Shown here: positions 1 to 12,007 of the stretch, piece after piece
Layout: every line of letters begins with the position of its first letter
How positions within the stretch are numbered: position 1 is the stretch's first letter
Assembly (NCBI GenBank): GCA_950022295.1
Contig: OX465600.1
Coordinates: forward strand, 314,412,031 to 314,476,030
Direction: 5' to 3'
Length of the DNA: 64,000 bases
From: Bromus sterilis
Lineage: Eukaryota > Streptophyta > Magnoliopsida > Poales > Poaceae
The notes under the pieces: model-generated
What the model saw: only the letters and a program-made list of their open reading frames with translations
Told to the model about the DNA's origin: nothing
Database searches by the model: none
Program-made: the position numbers and the translations under genes

Positions 1-303
1 GACTTGAGTTGCAGAAGTGCCTGTAAAAAATTCTTTACTACCTGTTGTTCTGTTTTTCACAGATTCTGCCACGTTTTGTCTCTCCTAACTTTTGCAAACC
101 TTAAGCTTTCTTTTTCTTTGCAAAAACTTTTTGGCATTCTTGAGAAACAGTAGCTCTTCAAGAATATCTTTATATCCTGTGGGAAAAATTATTTTATTAA
201 GGGTACTAACCTCTCTAATCAGCTGATGATGAGTTATGTATGAAGGGAGTTTTCAAGTGTGCGATAGAAGATGATAAAAGAAGATCCAGGAGTGTCAAGC
301 GCT

Positions 304-389
304 CAAGCTTGGGGATGCCCCCATGCATCCCCAATAAATATTCAAGGAGACTCAAGCGTCTAAGCTTGGGGATGCCCCCGTGCATCCCC
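304..389 (+). repeat. Two hairpins, each carrying a polypurine-tract-like motif
   Basis: Two copies 57 bp apart each contain an 8-bp perfect stem, GGGGATGC/GCATCCCC (311-332 and 368-389), with 6-nt loops differing by one base. Each is preceded by AAGCTT. The 14-mer TAAGCTTGGGGATG at 361-374 is identical to the true polypurine tract at 2377-2390. The same pair is kept in the inverted copy at 12008-12086. They may act as extra plus-strand priming sites or as RNA stem-loops; both roles are inference. Confidence 0.75.
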
Positions 390-2376
390 TTCTCCATCAA
401 CAAATCATCAGTTCGTCCTTCGTCTCACTATATTTTTATCACTTCATGTGTTATGTGCTATGCTTGGAGCGTCTCGATCTTAGGTTTTGTTTTTAGTTTT
501 CTTTAGCTTTGCTTTCTGTTCATAACAAGTTAGATCCCTTCTTACTTTGTGTGGGAGAGAAACACGCTCCACTTTCAAAATCTAGAACACATCATAGGAT
601 TTTTCCTGCTTATCTTTCTGCTGTTGTGTGTTCTTTATCTTTTAATAGCTACTGCCATGTTTTAGTTTTAGTCTTAGATTGTCTTTAGCAAGAGCCTTGG
701 CTTTTGTTTAGTTTGTTTCTGGAACTCTTTTTAGTTTTCATGTTTATCTCGTTAAAGAGAGTTGGTTGTTGCACTGAGTTGTGTCTTGTCTTGAAAGTAG
801 GTAATTGAGGTTGCTATTTAATTTTAGTAGTAACTTGCAATGGTTTTGAGGTATTGATGTGAGTAATGTTTGAAATTTTGGTGTCAAGAGCTCTAGCCTA
901 TTAGTGATAGGTGTCGTATTTTTGGCAATCCCTGTTTATTTTCAAAACCTACAAAACTAGTTGAGAACTCTAGCTACTAGATGGTTCATTACTCTTCTGA
1001 GGGGTCGAATATTAGAGAACACTCACGTACCATGAGTCGAGGATGCGCAAGGATAAACAAACCCCCATACACTCCTCGTCGGGGTACTTGTCTCTTTTTG
1101 AACATCCTTATTAGATTGAGAGTTACCGATAAGAAGTGCATGAGTTCTTCGGACTAATGTAAGTATTGAGAGTTGACACTTCCACCTTCCCATATTTTGC
1201 TAGCCTCTCCCGTGCCGTGCATTGCCTTCTTCTCACTCCGAGAGTTGGTGTCCACCTTCGCCGGTACATCCAAACCCTTGGCATGATACGCTCTGTCATC
1301 ATAAACCTCCTTATATCTTTCCTCAAAACAGCCACCATACCTACCTATCAAGGCATTTCCATAGCCTTTCCGAGTTACATTGCCATGCAACATCCACCTC
1401 TTCATGACTTGATCTTCATGTCATACATGTCCCTGCTACACTGGCAGCTACATACATTGCATACATCATGTTAGTTACATCTTCTTTATGATTTTGAGTA
1501 CCTTGTAAAGTGTGAAAGATCTCCTTTACCTTCTTGTAAAATAGATTGTTGCCCTTAAGTGAGGAAAAGATCCCAAAGTGGACACATTAAAAGATCCCAA
1601 AGAGGACAAATGAGAGTTAAATAGAAAGAGCCATTGAGGCCACCAAAAAAATACAAAAAAATAGAAAAAATAGAAAAAGAAATAAAAAGAGAGAAAGGGG
1701 CAACACTACTATCCTTTTGAGAGATCCACACTAGTACTCCCTTTATATCCTTGTACTCCATAGAGATGATCTTTATGCATATAGGAGAGCTTCTTAGCTC
1801 GCATGTGCATCCGTTGCATGGCAATCCTTACTCCTCACATCATATATATCATTTGGCATCCCTTGCCTATGATTGTCCTCATTGATGTGAGCCTTTCTTA
1901 TCCTTTTTGTCTTCCTCCTCCACCATATTTCTCTCTTTGCCATCCTAAGTGTCAACTCTCGTGCTTACGCTCATCCATTGCATGAGTGCTCAAAATATCG
2001 AAAAGGAGTGGATCAAATTGACTTGTACCTGGCTAGTGGTCTGGGGACGAGTCAAGATAAGATTACAAAGAAGACCAAGTGTGAAACTTTAGTAGATTGA
2101 GTTCTCAACAAAAAAACTTTTTTCTCTTATTCCCATATCCCTTTTCTTGCACGCAAACACCATTTGGAGACATTCGAGTCAAGGACAGCGAGAGCTCTTG
2201 CACCTAATGTTCTTTCATTGCTTGCTTCAATGCTAATATAGACTCTTGTGTGTTATGACTTGAACTGAATCACATACCTTGATTGCTTTACTTTTCAAAG
2301 TTCTTATATGGTTGCTAGCATGTCACCACAGAAATTATGCTTGTGATCATTTACCTACTCGAGGACGAGCATGAAT

Positions 2377-2390
2377 TAAGCTTGGGGATG
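2377..2390 (+). other. Polypurine tract of the Gypsy element
   Basis: TAAGCTTGGGGATG lies one base before the LTR start at 2392. It is repeated in reverse complement at 9909-9922 with the same spacing to the LTR of the inverted copy. This is the expected position for the plus-strand primer of an LTR retrotransposon. Confidence 0.8.
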
Positions 2391-2391
2391 T

Positions 2392-4020
2392 TGACACGTC
2401 CGAAACGTATCTATAATTTCTGCTTGCTCCATGCATGTTTTGTGTGATATTGCTATGATCTAGTTACACTTCCATACACTTTTGATCATATTTAGACTAA
2501 CCGATTAACTCAATGCACCCCAGTGCCAGTTCCTGTTTTCTGCTGTTTTTCTATTTCAGTTTTCCCCCATATATAAAGTGCCAGAAAAATTCGGGAACAT
2601 TCAGATAAAAAATCAGCGTGAAGGAAGCTTCGCGAAGAGCCCGAGAGGGGCCAGAGAGGAGCCATGGGGGCCCAGGCGGCCACCCGGCGCGGCCCCACCC
2701 CTAGCCGCGCCAGGGGGCGCCTGGGCCCCCTGGTCCAGCTCTGGCTGCCCCCCTTCGCCTATTTATTCTCCGTCACGGGGAAACTCCAGAGGAAGAACCC
2801 TATTCCGCAAACTCGCCTCTGTTCCGCCACCGCTGCGCTTCCGAGATCAGGAGCACCAGAAGACCTCTTCCCGGCACCCTGTCAGAGGGAGGATTGACCT
2901 CCGGGAGTCTCCTCTCCACCATGGATGCTCCCCGGATGTCTTGTGAGTAGTTTTCCTTGGACCATGGGTCCGTGATCAGTAGCTATGTGATGTTCTCCTC
3001 CCCTCTTTGATCTTCCTTGTTTAGACCTCGTGAGCTGCCCTACATGATCGAGGCACCTTTGTAATATTTCTGCTGTTGCTATGCTGAGTTTAATGGGATC
3101 TGATGGATTATGAAATTATGTTCAGATTGTGATAGAGTAATATATTTGGTTTTTATCTCTTATATTTTTGTTCCTAAGTAATTCTTGCATGTTCTCCGTT
3201 GCTGTTTGTTGCTTTGGCCAAGTAGTAGGTAGTGACTCCAAGAGGAAACGTTGTGCTAGATTGTGGGTTCATGCCCCCCGATGACATGCTTGAGTGACAG
3301 AAACATGAGTCTAGGGGATGTGCTGTTGCCACAAGGGGGAAAACAACGGTGCTTGTAACCGCGGTTACAAGGATTGTTTACTTTACGCAGAGTTCTTTTT
3401 AATGCAATTGTCTGTTGCTTTGGGTTTACACTTTGGGTGGGGCTCGCAACTTAATACCAGCGAGATGTTCTGGATAGATATCTCAAGGTGGATGATTAGT
3501 AGTAGATGCAGTTGGATTACGGTGTACTTATTTTGGCGTACTGCCCGTGCTTTTGAGCCCGTTCCTTTCTTTTGTAGCATAGTTAGCATTGCGGTGCGTT
3601 TATAATCCTGTCAATTGCCCTTCTGTAATTTTTTTACCTCGCATAGCAGTTTTATCGTCTTTTGGGAGAGAGACATCACTAGTGAACATCACGTATCCCG
3701 GTCCATATCCTTATTACTGTTTCCACGCTATATTTACCTTACTGCTTTTACTTGCTATCATTATCCCTTGTGTTTTACCCTTTGTGAACAATAAGACCGG
3801 AGAGATTGACAACCTCTCTGAACTTCGTTGGGAACAAAGTTATCTGTGTCTTTGTGCAGGTCGACGTCAGTTGCGCCGCTGACACCTACTTATCATCTCC
3901 GGAGCCCTACTGGAGACAAACCTTGGTATCTTCACCGAGGGAAACTTGCTGCTGCGCTACATCTCCACCTTCCACTTGGGGTAACCAACGAAGGGAGAGA
4001 AGCCATCAGCCCCCTGGCTG
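2392..4020 (+). mobile_element. 3' LTR of the Gypsy element, truncated at its end
   Basis: The LTR opens TGACACGTCC, a variant of the TGATACGTCC start seen in the inverted copies. It can be followed against the LTR at 13736-14884 up to about 4004, where the shared sequence stops inside the GAGAAGCC stretch. About 16 unmatched bases then lead into a Copia LTR at 4021. This copy holds about 470 bp (roughly 2780-3260) that is absent from both LTRs of the inverted element. GC-rich open frames around 2580-2950 are only LTR sequence. The true LTR end and its target-site duplication are missing. Confidence 0.8.
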
Positions 4021-5592
4021 TGTTGAGCACCCAGATGGGTGTAGTTCCACACGTGTAGCACCTCGTAGTACTCGCACAAGTACGAGACTCGATGACGACC
4101 TCCGTTCTCCGATCCAGCGGAGGTGGCGGAAGCAGACCTCCAGACGGAGCTTCGGCAGCACGACGGCCTCTGATTCTAGCAGAGAAGCCTCAATTCCACT
4201 ATAGGCTCACACTAGGGAGCCCACCGTGAAAGAGACAAGGGAGGGGAGAAGACCGGAGAAACCGATCTCAATTCGGAGTAATATTTATTTTCTCACGAAT
4301 TTCTGTGTATTTGGCTTAATTAAATATGTGCACCCTGCCCATCTATATATAGGCAAAGGGGAGGGAGTCAACCCTTGTCCCTTAGCAATGTGGGACTAAA
4401 GTCCCTTTTCTAAGGGGGGTGGCCGGCCAAGGGGGGGGGGAGGGGGCGCACCCCTCATGGGCCCTAGGGCCCATGGCGCCTCCCCCCTTTTTCCTTTTTC
4501 TTTTTCCCTTTTTATTTCCCCTAATGGGCCTTTTCTCCACTAAGGCCCATTGCACATATTAATTAGAAATAAAATGATTTTAATTATTAATTCAATTAAT
4601 TAATAACTAAAACATAATATTACATCTCCCGGTGCTCCGGAAAACCTTCCGGTTCACTCCGAACTTGTTCGGTTCAACACGGTACTTCTCCGATGTCGTT
4701 TCCTTTATTCTATGGTTACTTCGATGGTTCCGAAAAGGTCTCCGATTTCATAGAGCCCTTAAGTGTGTTACCCTACGGTCCGAGAACACTCCAGTCATGA
4801 CCGAGATGAGGTTACGGTCAATGATCATCAGCGGGACCTGGATACCCATAATGACCCCTGTGCATTCCGGATATCAAACACCGATTGGACCTTACGCCGT
4901 ATAGCATTCCCTTTGTCAGCGATACTGGATTGTTCCGAGATTCGATCAATGACATCCTATGTCTAGTTCAACCTCGTTCTGAACTAATCCTCATTCACTC
5001 GTTCCCGTGATATTCATCCCCGTGACCTAGTCACACGCTGCAGCTTTATGGATGGAATCTCACCGAGTGGGCCCCGAGTATCTATCCATTATATGGATTG
5101 AAAAATCCCGCTCTTGTAACAATACTCCTCAACATATCTCCAAGGAATACCCAAGATACAACCGTTATGACCCGCATATTTCAGTCAGGTGGTGGGATGT
5201 AGGTCAAAGCATCCGGGAAGATAGCAATTATGCACATACTCACGGTCAAAGGAACGGTCTACCACGTTCTGTAATTACAACACTGAACCTTCACAAGATT
5301 TGATCATGTTGTAATGCTTACTTTGGGTAATGTTCATCACGTCACTTAACCAGTGAGGTGACCTCATAGTCAAGAGACTTAATTGTCCATGATCGCGAAA
5401 CCACGACCATCATGTTGACCATGAACTAGTTATCGATGTAGAGGCTAACTAGGAACTCTGGGGGGTTTCTATACCACACCTGCATCATTTTTTCACTGAC
5501 ACAGTTCTAGCACGGTATGAAACTGGTTATGAACTTGCTTAGATATATTGGAATAATCATATATTATTTGCCTCTAGAGCATATATCCAACA
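4021..5592 (-). mobile_element. Copia LTR, Angela/BARE-like, apparently solo
   Basis: On the minus strand it runs from TGTTGGATATATGCTCTAGA (complement of 5592 downwards) to GTGCTCAACA (at 4021), giving TGTTG...CAACA ends and a length of 1572 bp, close to the 1.7-1.8 kb usual for this LTR type. A TATA box is visible on the minus strand at 4343-4351. No internal region or polyprotein follows on either side, so it is a solo LTR or a fragment. The flanking pentamers differ (GGCTG on the left, AACAT on the right), so no target-site duplication supports a simple insertion. Confidence 0.75.
4343..4351 (-). promoter_or_regulatory. TATA box of the Copia LTR
   Basis: TATATATAG-type sequence within CCTATATATAGATGGG on the minus strand, near the middle of the LTR where the transcription start of Angela/BARE-type elements is expected. 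The assignment is by position and motif only. Confidence 0.4.
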
Positions 5593-5973
5593 AACATCTC
5601 ATAGGATTTTATGCTTATCTTTTGTTGTGAGTGTTCTTTATCTTTTCATAGCTACTGTTCTGTTTAGTTGTAGTGCTTTAGAGTTTCTCTAGAGCTTTTG
5701 TCTCAGGTCTGAACTTTCTATAATTTGCATGCTTATCTTGTTTGGAGAGTTTGCCTGTTGCACTGAGTTATGTGTCTTGACTAGAAAGTAGGTAGTTGAA
5801 GTTGCTATTCTTTTTATAGTAGTAAGTTGCAATAGTTTTGAGGTATTGACTTCAGTAATGTTTGAACTTTTGGTGTCAAGAGCTTTAGCCTATTAGTGAT
5901 AGCAGATGTCGTATTTTGGGCAATCCGTGTGTTTTTCGAAAACCAAAAAAAACCTGTTGAGAACTCTAGCTAC
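5593..5973 (+). mobile_element. Fragment of the Gypsy internal region
   Basis: This piece matches 588-973 of the window in the same orientation, from the CATCATAGGATTTT-like start to GAGAACTCTAGCTAC. It is therefore a second partial copy of the same interior. It abuts the Copia LTR on the left and a GC-rich block on the right. Confidence 0.75.
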
Positions 5974-6816
5974 TTTCTGCAAAATAGATGTCGTATCAGG
6001 TCCCTCTCCCTCCATCTCCCGTACGAACGCCGCCCGCTCCCCGACCACCAGCAGCAGCGGGCTGGGGGAGGGCTGCCGGGCACAGGCAAGACGTGCTAGG
6101 GGAGGGCGCGACGGCCACAGCCGGGCGGTCGGGCACATGAGCCGCCGGAACGGGGCGCGCATGGGAGAGGCGGGCCGGTGGCTCTCTGGCCAAGCGCAGC
6201 CGGGCACAGGAGGCGCCGGAACGGGAGGCGCACTGGAGAAGCAGGCTGGCGGCGTGGAGGAGCTTCGGGGAGGAGCCGCCGCCGCCGTGACCTCCATCCT
6301 CGTACACGGGGAGAAGCGGGTGGCGTCGGCGCGCACCACCGTGGGGGTGGCGCGGGTTGACGCGGGCGGGGGCAACGCACAGGTGTGGGCGGCGCACGGG
6401 CGAGACCGTGCGGGGCGGCACATGGGCGTGGCCGCGGCCACTGGGGGTGGCGCACGGGGGTAGCCACGGCGACTGGGGGCGGGCGTGGCCGCGAAGACTG
6501 GGGGCGAGCTCGGGCGGCCGGCGCACGGTGACTTCCAGGGCGCCCTCCCTCGACGAGAAGCAACAAGGGGGAGCGAGGAGAGAGGAGGAGCAGGAGTACG
6601 CCGGCGAGAAGAGAGGAGGAGGAGCTCGCCGGCATGGGCTTCAAGGGGACCGTGGAGGTTGAGAGGGTCCGATTGATTTTTTTTGAGGGGTCTTTGTATA
6701 AAATGTCATCCTTATAGGTGGGCCCGATATGTCATAATCGTACTTAAACGAAGCAAATTGGATGATCTGTGGTATTTGCAAAAAATTAGCAAAAAAATTA
6801 GTGTTTTTTGCAGAAA
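5974..6816. other. GC-rich block bracketed by a short inverted motif, no gene recognised
   Basis: From about 5995 to 6660 the DNA is extremely GC-rich and open in several frames on both strands, giving Arg/Pro/Ala-rich translations with no recognisable domain. TTTCTGCAAAA at 5974-5984 has its reverse complement TTTTGCAGAAA at 6806-6816, so the block could be a captured GC-rich gene piece carried by a transposon (Pack-MULE-like). That is weak inference because the inverted motif is only 11 bp and no target-site duplication was found. Confidence 0.3.
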
Positions 6817-8404
6817 ATCTGAAAAAGTATGTTTTCTGCAATACTGTCCTGAATTGTCGTGATTTTTTGCAATTAACTCCAATGACCTCAGACATGGCGT
6901 CATGTGAGCGTGCACAGCTACGACCATCGGTATTCATGAGGTTGTGTCTCCCCTGGTCCATCGTGACTGGGTTGAGACACATGAGTGGGTGCCTTCTACC
7001 ATGGAGAAGTTGAGCCAGACTATTTTGTTGATGCTGGTATAGGAGTGAAACGTGACGCCATTTAACCCTCCTACCGAGGTGGTGGGTGCACTATGATGCG
7101 GGAGATTGGTGGTGACTCGAACATGGATGCCAGGGTGGCGACCCTTGTTGGGGGTCCGCATGGTTGGCTCTCCGGCGGGCACCACATGATGGTGGTGTTG
7201 ACTCTAACTCTTGGTCATGTGAGCGTCAAAAGATGGAGGGACACATGGGTCGGGCATGCTTTCTATCACTAGAAGTGGTGTTGCCCTGGTTATGATCTGG
7301 CATTCTGAAATCGTCGTGCTTGTCCTAGAGACCTGATGGCAAGGGCTAGTGGCCGAGTGAAAGATCCACTCTTTGTATCCAACATCAACGACGTTCGTGG
7401 ATGCCTCTCTTTCCTTGAAGACGTCGTAGTGGTGCTCCTCTACATGTCGAGGTTCCGGGTGAAAACGTTTGTAAATTGGGGACCTGGCAACGATGACACT
7501 TAGTGTCATTCTCCCTCCTAGGTTGTTGTAGAACATAGTTCTTTTCTGACGTATCATGGTGGGTACTCAGTTCTTCATGCAGGTTCAATTATCTTGGGAT
7601 CGACCTTGTATGAGGGTTTCCCCTCACTGTGTATCACTCGACTGTGTACTCTTTTTCAGTTGTTTCTTTATATATAAGCAGGACGAAAGCTTGTTTCATG
7701 ATGTGTATTAAGGCCTGTCTCACCAACACCGTCTAGCACCGACAATGTATGGCGCTGGAGTGCGCGACCTAGCCAGTCTAAGTCATTGTTGCACAGAATT
7801 GCTTGACAAAAGGCACCTAAATAGCATCATCACCAAGATCATGATGCATGGTGTGACTGAGTTTCTATTCACCAAATGGAGTTTGAATATACCCCCATAT
7901 ACTAAGTGTGTGAATGACACCACACCCATCCTCTAAAAAAATAGGCTCAGTAAAATCCCATGGGGTAGAACTAGAGAATGAGTCATCTCAACTTATTTTC
8001 TGATGTAGATTCCATGCTCGGTCTCTTGAAATTGTGAACTACTACTTATACATGTTTGATTTCTATATGCTTTTTTTTTCTAACTCCTATTATTTCAATT
8101 ATGTGTATGTTTTCTTCTATAAATTTTAATTTGATTTGATATTTCCGGCCGTATTTTTAGTGGTGTGCACAATTTTTTATTGCATCTGTCAGTGTGGCAG
8201 AGGTGTTTTACATATCTCCCCTGTTTGCATTGCACGCAATTAAGAACCAGCACAGTAGATGTGGGGATCTGCAACTGAATATTTCATGTGTGTTCAGGTA
8301 TGAAGAGCAACTAATACTGATAGTATGCTGAATACTCCAGTCTCTAGATGACCCTTCTTCACTTCTCAGATGAATGTCTGATATGTTTTAGTGGCATATA
8401 CTTA
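6817..8404. other. Unassigned spacer
   Basis: No coding region is supported. The stretch 7660-7700 (TTTATATATAAGCAGGACGAAAGC) resembles the 3' tail of some plant LINEs on the plus strand but has no poly(A) or upstream LINE coding sequence. Sequence from 7950 to 8404 is AT-rich and looks intron-like, without a frame that can be named. Confidence 0.4.
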
Positions 8405-9532
8405 TTTTTTTTTGAAACTGTCACCGGGGGGGAAAGGCTCCCCACCTGAATAAATTTCATTTTCCGTTTTTTTGTTATCACTTTACAAGGGATTAGGAGA
8501 GGCGGGAAGAGAAGAAATCACGCCACAAGCCGGCGTGATGTTTGGCCTCCGCCTTATGAAGGCGATGGGACCAAAGAGTTAGGTCATCTATGACCGCCTT
8601 GATTACATCATTGGGAGAACGGTTAAACCCCTGAAAGTTTTTGCATTTCTAGCATCCCAGATTTTCCAGAGTAGAAGCAATAGAATGAAATGCCATATAG
8701 CTGCTGGAAGTCTGAGTGAAGGTGGTAGTGACCATATACTCGCCAAGGGGGTGTGGAGCGGTGCGACGCCAATAGCATCCCATATGGCCTGTGAAGCCGG
8801 GCATGTAAAGAAGAGGTGTCCTCGATCTTCCGGAGCGCTAGCGGCAGTGCAGCGTGGGCATGCAGAAGATGCAATGATGGTCTTGCGATGAAGATTTTCC
8901 CTTGTGTTGAGCCTATCCAAATAGAAGAGCCAGCCGAAGACTCGCACCCTACTTGGGACCCGGCTGTCCCAAATATGTGCGAGGTGTGGATCGGCAAGCT
9001 GGGATGCAAGGGCGTCGTAGGCACCTTTGGTGGAGAAGGGGGATCCATTTAGCAGCGACCTCACATCGGGAGCATCAGAGAGAGCCACATCCTGCAACAA
9101 CAATCTTAAAGAGACCAATTCACGTGAGGCAGTTTGGGTTAGCCGGCTACGCAAGCCCAGATCGATTCCATCCATCATAATAGTGGCTACCCTAGCATTT
9201 TGTCGTGTATGGTGGGTGAACAAAGCAGGAAAGGCCAAACATAGGGGCTCAGGAAGAATCCACCTATCAAGCCAAAAGAAAGAAGCTGTGCCATCGCCAA
9301 TGGTAACTTGGGATATTTCTCTGAGTGAATGCAAGTGTTTATAAATTGCTTTGCCAAGGAAAGAGGCATTTTTACCTAGTCCTATATGAAGTGGTGAGTG
9401 ATTGAGGATCCACTCTTTCCAGGGCAGCATGGGGGAGTGCATGAATTTGAAAGAAAATTTCAACATAAGGCAAAAATTTGTGCTTTTAAGTTTTTGACAC
9501 CGAGACCACCCGCTTGCTTGGGCATACAAACC
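8405..9532 (-). mobile_element. 5'-truncated LINE (non-LTR retrotransposon)
   Basis: The plus strand begins with a T9 run (8405-8413), the complement of a 3' poly(A). Next to it the minus strand carries a 3' tail, ATTCAGGTGGGGAGC followed by CCCCGGTGA, which is shared with the LINE at 47638-54271. Coding sequence for the ORF2 C-terminus follows up to about 9531, where Gypsy LTR sequence resumes abruptly. The insertion therefore broke or abutted the 3' LTR of the next element. Loss of the 5' end is normal for target-primed reverse transcription. Confidence 0.85.
8603..9531 (-). pseudogene. LINE ORF2 C-terminal remnant with zf-RVT domain
   Basis: The minus strand encodes the end of a plant LINE ORF2: the motif PKQAGGLGVKNLKA at about 9489-9530, then after a one-base frameshift a run including TIGDGTASFFWLDRW and a zf-RVT zinc-binding segment with CPRC and HLFFTC. 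In an intact element this part follows the reverse transcriptase and is thought to bind nucleic acid during insertion. The endonuclease and catalytic reverse-transcriptase motifs (YADD) are missing, so the fragment cannot move by itself. It ends close to the LINE 3' tail at 8405. Confidence 0.85.
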
Positions 9533-9907
9533 CTGGACTCATGTTTCTGTCACTCAAGCGTGTCATTTGGGGTTTCGCGTCACGGAGATTAAATAGGCGA
9601 AGGGGGGCAGCCAGGGGGGCCACCAGGGTCCCTGGTGGTGGCCCTCTGGCCCCACCCAGGTGATTAGTGAAGGTTCCCGTACGCTGATTTTTTATCTGAT
9701 TTTCCTGAATTTTTGGAGCACTTTTAATATGGGTGAAACCTGAAATAGAAAAACAGCAGAATACAGGAACTGGCATTGTGGTTCACTGAGTTAACAAGTT
9801 AGTCCAAGTATGATCAAAAGTGTATGAAAGTGTATCTAGATCATAGCAATATCACACAAAACATGCATGGAGCAAGCAGAAATTATAGATACGTTTGGGA
9901 CGTATCA
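9533..9907 (-). mobile_element. Truncated 3' LTR of the inverted Gypsy element
   Basis: It covers only the first ~375 bp of the LTR, starting TGATACGTCC (complement of 9907). Comparison with 13736-14884 shows that about 720 bp of the distal LTR is missing, replaced by the LINE tail at 9532. It shares with the partner LTR the internal deletion of about 470 bp relative to the LTR at 2392. Confidence 0.8.
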
Positions 9908-9908
9908 A

Positions 9909-9922
9909 CATCCCCAAGCTTA
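9909..9922 (-). other. Polypurine tract of the inverted Gypsy element
   Basis: The reverse complement reads TAAGCTTGGGGATG, identical to 2377-2390, one base from the LTR boundary at 9907. Confidence 0.8.
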
Positions 9923-12007
9923 ATTCATGCTCGTCCTCGAGTAGGTAAATGATCACAAGCATAATTTCTGTGGTGACATGCTAGCAACCATATAAGAACT
10001 TTGAAAAGTAAAGCAATCAAGGTATGTGATTCAATTCAAGTCATAACACACAAGAGTCTATATTAGCATTGAAGCAAGCAATGAAAGAACATTAGGTGCA
10101 AGAGCTCTCGCTGTCCTTGACTCGAATGTCTCCAAATGGTGTTTGCGTGCAAGAAAAGGGATATGGGAATAAGAGAAAAAAGTTTTTTTGTTGAGAACTC
10201 AATCTACTAAAGTTTCACACTTGGTCTTCTTTGAAATCTTATCTTGACTCGTCCCCAGACTACTAGCCAGGTACAAGTCAATTTGATCCACTCCTTTTCG
10301 ATATTTTGAGCACTCATGCAATGGATGAGCGTAAGCACGAGAGTTGACACTTAGGATGGAAAAGAAATAAATATGGTGGAGGAGGAAGAAAAAAGGGTGA
10401 GAAAGGCTCACATCAATAAGGACAATCATAGGCGAGAGAGACCAAATGATAGATATGATGTGAGGAGTAGAGATTGCCATGCAACGGATTCACATATGAG
10501 CTAAGAAAAGCTCTCCAATGGAACTAGTGGGTGTGCATCCAACTTTCTCACTCATGAAGACCTAGAGCTCGTTTGAGGATGCCCATCCTTGGAATATGCA
10601 AGCCAAGTTCTATAGTGTGAAGGTCCCCACATAGCTATATGCATAAATGAGCCTCTCTATGGAGTACAAGGATAAGAGGGAGTAGTAGTGTGGATCTTTC
10701 AAAAGGATAGTTGTGTTGACCCTTTCTCTCTTTTTATTTCTTTTTCTCTTTTTTCTATCTTTTGGTGGCCTCAATGGCTGTTTCTATTTAACTCTCATTT
10801 GTCCTCTTTGGGATCTTTTATTTTGTCCACTTTGGGATCTTTTCGTCGCTTAAGGGCAACACTCTATTTTACAACAAAAGGTATAGAAGATCTTCACACT
10901 TTACAAGGTACTCAAACATAAAGAAGAGATGTAGCTATCATGATGTATGCAATGTATGCCTCTGCCAGTGTATTAGGAACATGTATGACATGAAGATCAT
11001 GTCATGAAGAGGTGGATGTTGCATGGCAATATATCTCAGAAAGGCTATGGAAATGCCTTGATAGGTAGGTATGGTGGCTGTTTTGAGGAAAGATATAAGG
11101 AGGTTTATGATGACAGAGCTTATCATGCCAAAGGTTTGGATGCACCGGCGAAGATGGACGCCAACTCTCGGAGTGAGAAGAGGGCAATGCACGGTACGAA
11201 AGAGGCTAGCAAATATGAGGAGGTGGAAGTGTCAACTTTCAATACTTACATTAGTCCGAAAAACTCATGCACTTATTATCGGTAACTTTCAATCTAATGA
11301 GGAGGTTCACAAAGAGACAAGTACCCCGAGGAGGAGTGTATGGGGGTTTGGTTATCCTTGCGCATCCTCGACTCATGGTACGTGAGTATACTCTAATATC
11401 TGATCCCTCAAAAGATTAGCGATTCATCTAGTAGCTAGAGTTCTCAACTAGTTTTGTAGGTTTTTGAAAATAAACACGGATTGCCCAAAATGCGACACCT
11501 ATCACTAATAGGCTAGATCTCTTGACACCAAAAGTTAAAACATTACTCACAACAATACCTCAAAACTATTGCAAGTTACTACTAAAATTAAATAGCAACC
11601 TCAATTACCTACTTTCAACACAAGACACAACTCAGTGCAATAACCAACTCTCTTAACGAGATAAACATGAAAACTAAAGAGAGTTCTAGCAACAAACTAA
11701 ACAAAATCCAAGGCTCTTGCTAAAGAAAAACTAAAAATAAACATGGCAGTAGCTACGAAAAGATAAAGTACACACAACAGCAGAAAGATAAGCATGAAAA
11801 ATCCTATGATGTGTTCTAGATTGGAGTGGAGCGTGTTTCTCTCCCACACAAAGTAAGCTGGGGTCTAACTTTTTATGAACAGCAAGCAAAGCTAAAGAAA
11901 ACTAAAAAGGAAACCCAAGATCGAGACGCTACAAACATAGCACATAACGCATGAAGTGATAAAAATATAGTGAGACGAAGGACGAACTGATGATTGTTGA
12001 TGGAGAA

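Larger units (their letters stand above)
1..2391 (+). mobile_element. Internal region (3' part) of a non-autonomous Gypsy-type LTR retrotransposon
   Basis: The stretch is non-coding: no reading frame resembles gag, protease, integrase or reverse transcriptase. It matches, in inverted orientation, the interior of the element at 9908-12400, over its whole visible length and including the sequence around the hairpins, the pyrimidine-rich tracts and the final polypurine tract. It ends at the tract just before the LTR at 2392. The 5' part of the element is outside the window. In non-autonomous elements of this kind, replication proteins come from a related autonomous copy; that is family knowledge, not seen here. 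The family name is not assigned. Confidence 0.8.

Noticed and set aside
215..506. Small frames around the hairpins, also present in the inverted copy at 11873-12157
   Set aside because: Similarity reflects the repeated hairpin DNA, not selection on a peptide; they have no domain.
2578..2946. Possible 122-residue protein in the Gypsy LTR
   Set aside because: Entirely LTR sequence; Pro/Arg-rich by composition, and the frame is not kept in the related LTRs.
5893..6662. Overlapping open frames of 100-185 residues on both strands
   Set aside because: They arise from extreme GC content, are mutually overlapping and have no recognisable domain.
7660..7700. LINE 3' end
   Set aside because: The ATATAAGC-GGACGAAAGC words resemble LINE tails (also at 30395-30420) but there is no poly(A) and no upstream coding sequence.
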